Shown here one piece after another: positions 31,184-35,107 of a stretch of 35,107 bases of DNA. The notes under the pieces were generated by a model. The model had not been told where the DNA came from. It did not search any database and worked only from the letters and a program-made list of their open reading frames with translations. The position numbers and the translations under genes are program-made. Source of the DNA: a virus; the IMG/VR virus record IMGVR_UViG_3300010885_051823, positions 1 through 35,107 of that record; one strand, written 5' to 3'. Position 1 is the stretch's first letter, and the number at the start of each line of letters is the position of its first letter.

Positions 31184-34100
31184 TCATCCTGTATTCACGC
31201 TATTTTCCGTCCAAACTTCAACTTCTTCAATAGCTGCGAGAATTTCATGATTATTGTTCAATTCTTGTAAAATAACCCAATTAGGTGATTTATTTTTGTG
31301 CTTAGTCGTTAGCTCTAAAGGATTAGGAATACCACAGAACCAATAAAGCTTAGAGTTATGTACAACTAAAGATCCAGCCACTAAAGGACACCAAGCAGGA
31401 ACAGTAAATGGATTAAAATACTTAATCTTTGTAATCTTCTTGTAATTAGTAAGAGCTAAAATTTTGTAACGAATATCTAAGGGTGTATTTTCCCAAACTT
31501 TACAGAATGTCTCATAATTACTGCGATTAGCGTTATACCAATTTTCAATTTCAGTAAAATCATCCTCATAAACAACTTTAGTTAATTCTCTTGCCAATTC
31601 ATGTGAGGATTTATTGGGATAAATAACCGTAACCTTTGTAATAGGCTCAACTGTAATAGCTGATTCATTATTATCCACTAATTTTAAATTAGCAATTGGG
31701 TACTTAAAGTTCATATGAGATTCATCCTCAACTGTTGCATACTCCCCAGTAATTTCTGTAATAATTCTTTGATTTTGTGTACCATTTACAAAAACTTTAT
31801 CACCAACTTTAAAAGGACAATCTGCAACACTTTCAGGTTGACTTGTTAATATTTCAACAGAAGTTTCTATAGGTTGTGGTGGCGTTTCTGGTGGTTGTTG
31901 ATTAATAACAGGTTGTGGTTGAGTTCCTGCTTCAAAAGCATCTTTATGGCTTTCTAAAATCTCAATTAAATATTCTCCGTTAAATCCATCATCTACAGGA
32001 GTATGTCTCTGAATATAATCAGTAGGTATCAACATACAAGTCCTGCAAACTCTTTCGGGTTCTTTAAGAGTATTGTTAGGGTCATTTTTTTGACGTTCCC
32101 AAGCCTCATACGCATTTTTAGACTCTGAGAATTTTTGCCGATCTTTTACTATTCCACCAGCTTTAGTAACTAACTCTTTAAGCGTTCCCATGCCATAAAC
32201 TGGCTTATAAGCAGCCTCGAACTGTTTCCATACGCTGTCTAAAACTACTGCGTAATATTCTGGTTCATGCCCATTGCTTTGAACACGTTTTTTAATAATG
32301 CGATAATTCCAATCACCAATTTTAGATTCACCTTTCAAAGATTCACATTTTTCAATAAAATCAAACAAAGAATCTTGATTGACGCTAGCTTGGCTAGCAG
32401 TTTTACACAAAGTATTTAAAACATAAAATTTAACTTCTTGCTCAGTCAAACCAGCATAAGGAGCTAACGCCAAAGCGTAATAAGTTAAAACTGATAAAGT
32501 TTCTGGCGACCGACTATCTGCATCCACTAAATTAGCTGATAATTCCTTAGCCAGTTCTCTAATCTTTTTATGATTGTATCCAATTGAAATTAATTGACTA
32601 AAAGCTCCTGACGCTTCTGGAAATAAATCAATTAGTTCTGCTCTTTTTTCCTGATTAATCACAGGAGACCGGAAAAAAGGAATATGTATGAACCGTGAAG
32701 TAATAGCTGATGAATGCTCCCCTAATGGGTGATTGCTGGTAATAATTAAGGAACTATGCGGTAATTGCGTGTTTCCACGGACAGTACGAGCTAACCCGTT
32801 AAACAATCCTTTAAATATTTCTTCTAGCTCTAAATCCTTAGCAGGATCATCAATACTTAGGGTAAGACATCCAACTTTACTAAGGGACTCATACAGCATT
32901 GACTTAGAACTACTAGACATACCCCCAATTTCATGCAGCCCTACCAAAGCTTGACCAATTCTAGTAGAGTTGGTTTTTCCTGATGCTGCATCACCTGTAG
33001 CGTTTATCAATGGAAACCAACCATTATGCTTAAAAATTTCATCATAAAAAAGACCCATAATTTGGGCAGATATGACAAAAAAGGTAGGCATAAAATATTT
33101 ATTATCTGCAACTAAAGCCTTAGCTGTTCTCAGGACTTTTCCTAAAATTTCTTTATTGGGTTTTAAAACTGTAGGATTAGGAATTGCGTCACCATCTCCG
33201 TAGGACGGATTCCAAACTATCCCAGATTGTTCAGAAGTACAAACATTACCTTTAGAATCAAACTGAATTGTTTCAAATACCCAATAACCGTTTTTTTGCT
33301 TGCCACGACAGGGAGCTAGTATGTGGCGTTTGCCCCCTTTGTCGTAATATTGCTGCAAGCGAACATGTAGTAATGCACCAATTTCTTCACCTTTTAAGCT
33401 ACAAATCAAATCAGATTTATAGGCTTTTTTCAATGCTGTAATAAAATCTTTGGGGACTGAAGTATCTAAAGATTTAAGTAATATTTCTTTAAATACATTA
33501 TTGGTCTGTTTTAAATTTAATTTGTAACCACCACCATTATCATCTTCTAAATAATCCAAGATTTCAAAATCAAAATCAGCTTTAGGTTCAAAAACCTGTT
33601 GCTTTTTAAGAACAATGTCCCCCTTTTCATCTAAAAGTAATGTTTCTACCCCGTTTTCATCAATAATCTTTTGAGGTACCTGTTTAATTTTCCATTCACC
33701 TAATTCACCATTTAAAGAAGCAGGAGCCTCCCAATGATTACGGGCATTAGTATTAAGGCTATTAGGAAGAGATGGTAAATTGTATTGTTTTTTGGGCTTT
33801 TGCCAAGCGTCAAGGCAATTTAAAAGCTTATCTTCAGAAAGACAAGGAGTCGGATTATCTTTGAGTGCAGACTTCCAAATAGTCTCTATCTCACGGTCTG
33901 TCAAAGGAGGATTACATTTACTATTAGCCTCTTCTAGTAAAGATCTTGCAGATCCCGTATATTCTACGCCCGTGTTTCTGCACCAATTTTCACACCCTAA
34001 AGCATCTCTTACAAGCGTAGATAAAGTTGTATTGCGGCTGCCAGATGACACCCCACGTAAAACAATATCTCTATGGGCAACTGAGCATAATTGTTCTAAA

Positions 34101-34774
34101 GGTATAGCTTTAAATTCTTTTTTAGGTAATGGCTTTGTTTGTGGAAGAGTAGGAAGTTCTGGCGCTGTTGTGGGAATAGAATCTCTAATTTCTTGAAAAG
34201 TATATTGATTCCCAGACTCAGCAATTATCCTGTTTTGAAAAGGCTCAAGATCATTACCCTGTTCATCTTTTCCAATATGCCAACTTCCCGCAAGTCTAAA
34301 GACTCTACTAGGATTTTTATTAGCTTTATCAGCCTTTGTATAGATTATGAGATCATTGATTAAAACTTTCCAATCATCAATAGATACTTTCTCGCTAAAT
34401 ACCCAATATTGATGAATGCTATTCCGAGTCTCAACCTGAAAGGTTGGCTCAGGCAAATCAAGAGATTGCCACAGGACTTTTTGTTCATCCTTGCTTAGTC
34501 CATCTTTAAAGTCATGCTCAATAAAAACCGCTCTAGCGTATTGAACATCTGCATCTTTTTGACCTTGCCCATTAACAACCAAATATAGACCTTTATGCGG
34601 ATCTTGTTCTAATTTATTTAATTCATCAAAAGCTATGTCCCATCGTCTAGGCGCAACTTTAGGAAAAAACTCAGGCGGTTTCCCTACAAAATCAGCTAGA
34701 TAAATACGGTCATTTAGACTATAACCTAATAGGGTTAACTGTCGTTTGGTTTGTTCTTGGTCAATTTGTCTCAT
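31184..34774 (-). CDS. primase-helicase: AEP primase, PriCT-1 and AAA+ (DUF927-like) ATPase
   Basis: 1196 residues. AEP primase-polymerase (about 10-180): acidic FIEHD (E86, D88), SIH at 119-121 in ETRNSIHQYWVF, then RVFRLAGSWH. PriCT-1-like linker about 240-305 (GSRNTTLSTLVRDALG). ATPase about 560-720: Walker A GDAASGKT (594-601), LSIDDPAKD with D642/D643 in the Walker B place, sensor TSN (679-681), Arg finger R694 in TSRFIHIPF. C-terminal: Pro/Gln linker, an SH3/KOW-like strand set (PFKVGDKVFVNG) and a cyanobacterial-type end domain. It would prime and unwind at the phage origin. Walker B is DD rather than DE. No ribosome site is obvious. Confidence 0.85.
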   Translation of the reverse strand: MRQIDQEQTKRQLTLLGYSLNDRIYLADFVGKPPEFFPKVAPRRWDIAFDELNKLEQDPHKGLYLVVNGQGQKDADVQYARAVFIEHDFKDGLSKDEQKVLWQSLDLPEPTFQVETRNSIHQYWVFSEKVSIDDWKVLINDLIIYTKADKANKNPSRVFRLAGSWHIGKDEQGNDLEPFQNRIIAESGNQYTFQEIRDSIPTTAPELPTLPQTKPLPKKEFKAIPLEQLCSVAHRDIVLRGVSSGSRNTTLSTLVRDALGCENWCRNTGVEYTGSARSLLEEANSKCNPPLTDREIETIWKSALKDNPTPCLSEDKLLNCLDAWQKPKKQYNLPSLPNSLNTNARNHWEAPASLNGELGEWKIKQVPQKIIDENGVETLLLDEKGDIVLKKQQVFEPKADFDFEILDYLEDDNGGGYKLNLKQTNNVFKEILLKSLDTSVPKDFITALKKAYKSDLICSLKGEEIGALLHVRLQQYYDKGGKRHILAPCRGKQKNGYWVFETIQFDSKGNVCTSEQSGIVWNPSYGDGDAIPNPTVLKPNKEILGKVLRTAKALVADNKYFMPTFFVISAQIMGLFYDEIFKHNGWFPLINATGDAASGKTNSTRIGQALVGLHEIGGMSSSSKSMLYESLSKVGCLTLSIDDPAKDLELEEIFKGLFNGLARTVRGNTQLPHSSLIITSNHPLGEHSSAITSRFIHIPFFRSPVINQEKRAELIDLFPEASGAFSQLISIGYNHKKIRELAKELSANLVDADSRSPETLSVLTYYALALAPYAGLTEQEVKFYVLNTLCKTASQASVNQDSLFDFIEKCESLKGESKIGDWNYRIIKKRVQSNGHEPEYYAVVLDSVWKQFEAAYKPVYGMGTLKELVTKAGGIVKDRQKFSESKNAYEAWERQKNDPNNTLKEPERVCRTCMLIPTDYIQRHTPVDDGFNGEYLIEILESHKDAFEAGTQPQPVINQQPPETPPQPIETSVEILTSQPESVADCPFKVGDKVFVNGTQNQRIITEITGEYATVEDESHMNFKYPIANLKLVDNNESAITVEPITKVTVIYPNKSSHELARELTKVVYEDDFTEIENWYNANRSNYETFCKVWENTPLDIRYKILALTNYKKITKIKYFNPFTVPAWCPLVAGSLVVHNSKLYWFCGIPNPLELTTKHKNKSPNWVILQELNNNHEILAAIEEVEVWTENSVNTG

Positions 34775-34928
34775 AGGGAATTAAAATAGCCCCTATTAAT
34801 TTTTAGTATTTGCCGAATATACATTGTCTTGATTCCCCTACTTCAATATTTTAGAACATTTCTACGAGTTCTAAGAAAAATCTCAAGACTCAAGAAAACC
34901 ACACCTGGAAAAAAGAAAAAACAGCTAC

Positions 34929-34934
34929 TATAAT
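34929..34934 (+). promoter_or_regulatory. possible -10 box of a short rightward transcript
   Basis: TATAAT about 30 bp before the terminator hairpin at 34961. There is no good -35 box at the expected spacing. If used, it would give a roughly 50-nt RNA or an attenuated leader. Confidence 0.3.
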
Positions 34935-34960
34935 GACTATAAGAATTGTTTTTGCTTTGG

Positions 34961-34988
34961 GCAAGGGATTACAGCCCCTTGCTTTTTT
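34961..34988 (+). terminator. rho-independent terminator
   Basis: GCAAGGG (34961-34967) pairs with CCCTTGC (34976-34982), 8-nt loop, followed by six T. A classic strong form on the + strand, with no + gene before it in the window. Confidence 0.8.
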
Positions 34989-35107
34989 AGTAAAGACCAC
35001 AAACAACTTACCAAAGAGCGCCTTGTTTTTTACTTTCTCTTATTTTGCCATATAAATCTTGTTTTGAGTGAGTATTCTTATAAAAAAATATTTTTCTGTA
35101 AATTTAA

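Larger units (their letters stand above)
34775..35107. other. right-edge intergenic region, no convincing gene
   Basis: 333 bp upstream of the primase-helicase gene. AT-rich, with purine-rich runs, a + strand TATAAT (34929-34934) and a terminator (34961-34988). A 40-codon + ORF from 34933 crosses the terminator and is not believed. It probably holds the primase-helicase promoter and the leader of a rightward transcript. Confidence 0.5.

Noticed and set aside
33780-34363. Two + ORFs opposite the primase-helicase N-terminus
   Set aside because: They lie antisense to the AEP primase and PriCT regions, whose motifs are unambiguous.
34933-35055. 40-codon + ORF at the right edge
   Set aside because: It runs through a strong terminator, has no ribosome site, and its composition is unlike the coding sequences here.
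1-35107. CRISPR array
   Set aside because: No regularly spaced repeats were seen; the only repeats are IS-end hairpins and a 17-bp tandem duplication.

Overview
The window looks like part of the genome of a tailed double-stranded DNA phage (Caudoviricetes), or a closely related prophage, of a cyanobacterium, probably a filamentous one. Phage identity rests on a small/large terminase pair, tail-type structural proteins, a putative capsid-maturation protease, holin/spanin-like membrane proteins, and a nucleotide and replication module (primase-helicase, class Ia ribonucleotide reductase, ThyX, dUTPase, dNMP kinase, Dam methylase). The cyanobacterial link rests on a cyAbrB-like regulator, a TIGR03792-like protein, a DnaN clamp that reads like the cyanobacterial one, and IS200/IS605-type TnpB elements of the kind common in those hosts. 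The DNA is AT-rich throughout. Portal and major capsid genes are not visible and probably lie outside the window.

Layout. 1-1.8 kb (+): an IscB nuclease with a folded ωRNA-like leader, then a small ORF that starts inside its 3' end. 1.7-3.8 kb: two small genes (-), a tnpB element whose tnpB carries one frameshift, and a divergent ribbon-helix-helix ORF. 3.8-11.2 kb (mostly -): papain-like protease, small membrane proteins (possible lysis genes), a Vsr/DUF559-like nuclease, a putative prohead protease, unknown virion-type genes and a tail-type protein with Gly-Ser-Gly-Tyr repeats. A cyAbrB homologue is the only + gene in that stretch. 11.3-15.5 kb (+): sliding clamp, small and large terminase, and two unknown proteins. 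15.5-17.6 kb (-): a glycoside-hydrolase-like tail protein and a P-domain-like jelly roll. 17.7-20.2 kb: DHH phosphoesterase, PD-(D/E)XK exonuclease, TIGR03792-like protein with an Asp/Met-rich tail, and a small unknown. 20.3-34.8 kb (-): ThyX, dNMP kinase, dUTPase, a tRNA, a second tnpB element next to a GC-richer DNA-binding gene, Dam, several small genes, NrdB, NrdA and the primase-helicase. The last 330 bp hold no convincing gene.

How the genes work together. The right half would convert host ribonucleotides to dNTPs (NrdAB), make dTMP while excluding dUTP (ThyX, dUTPase), phosphorylate dNMPs, and start replication with an AEP primase/AAA+ helicase. The phage clamp probably acts as a hub: three short C-termini here (Dam, a 43-residue ORF and TnpB1) end in QLxxF-type clamp-binding motifs, and a fourth protein encoded next to the primase-helicase carries a QLxLxL hexapeptide near its C-terminus.

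The most striking points are the accumulation of RNA-guided nuclease genes (one IscB, two TnpB) and two orphan IS-end hairpins in one phage segment; the clamp and clamp-motif set; a phage copy of the cyanobacterial cyAbrB regulator; and a tRNA-Thr(UGU)-like gene with an apparent 8-nt anticodon loop. All assignments come from reading motifs by eye; no database search was run.
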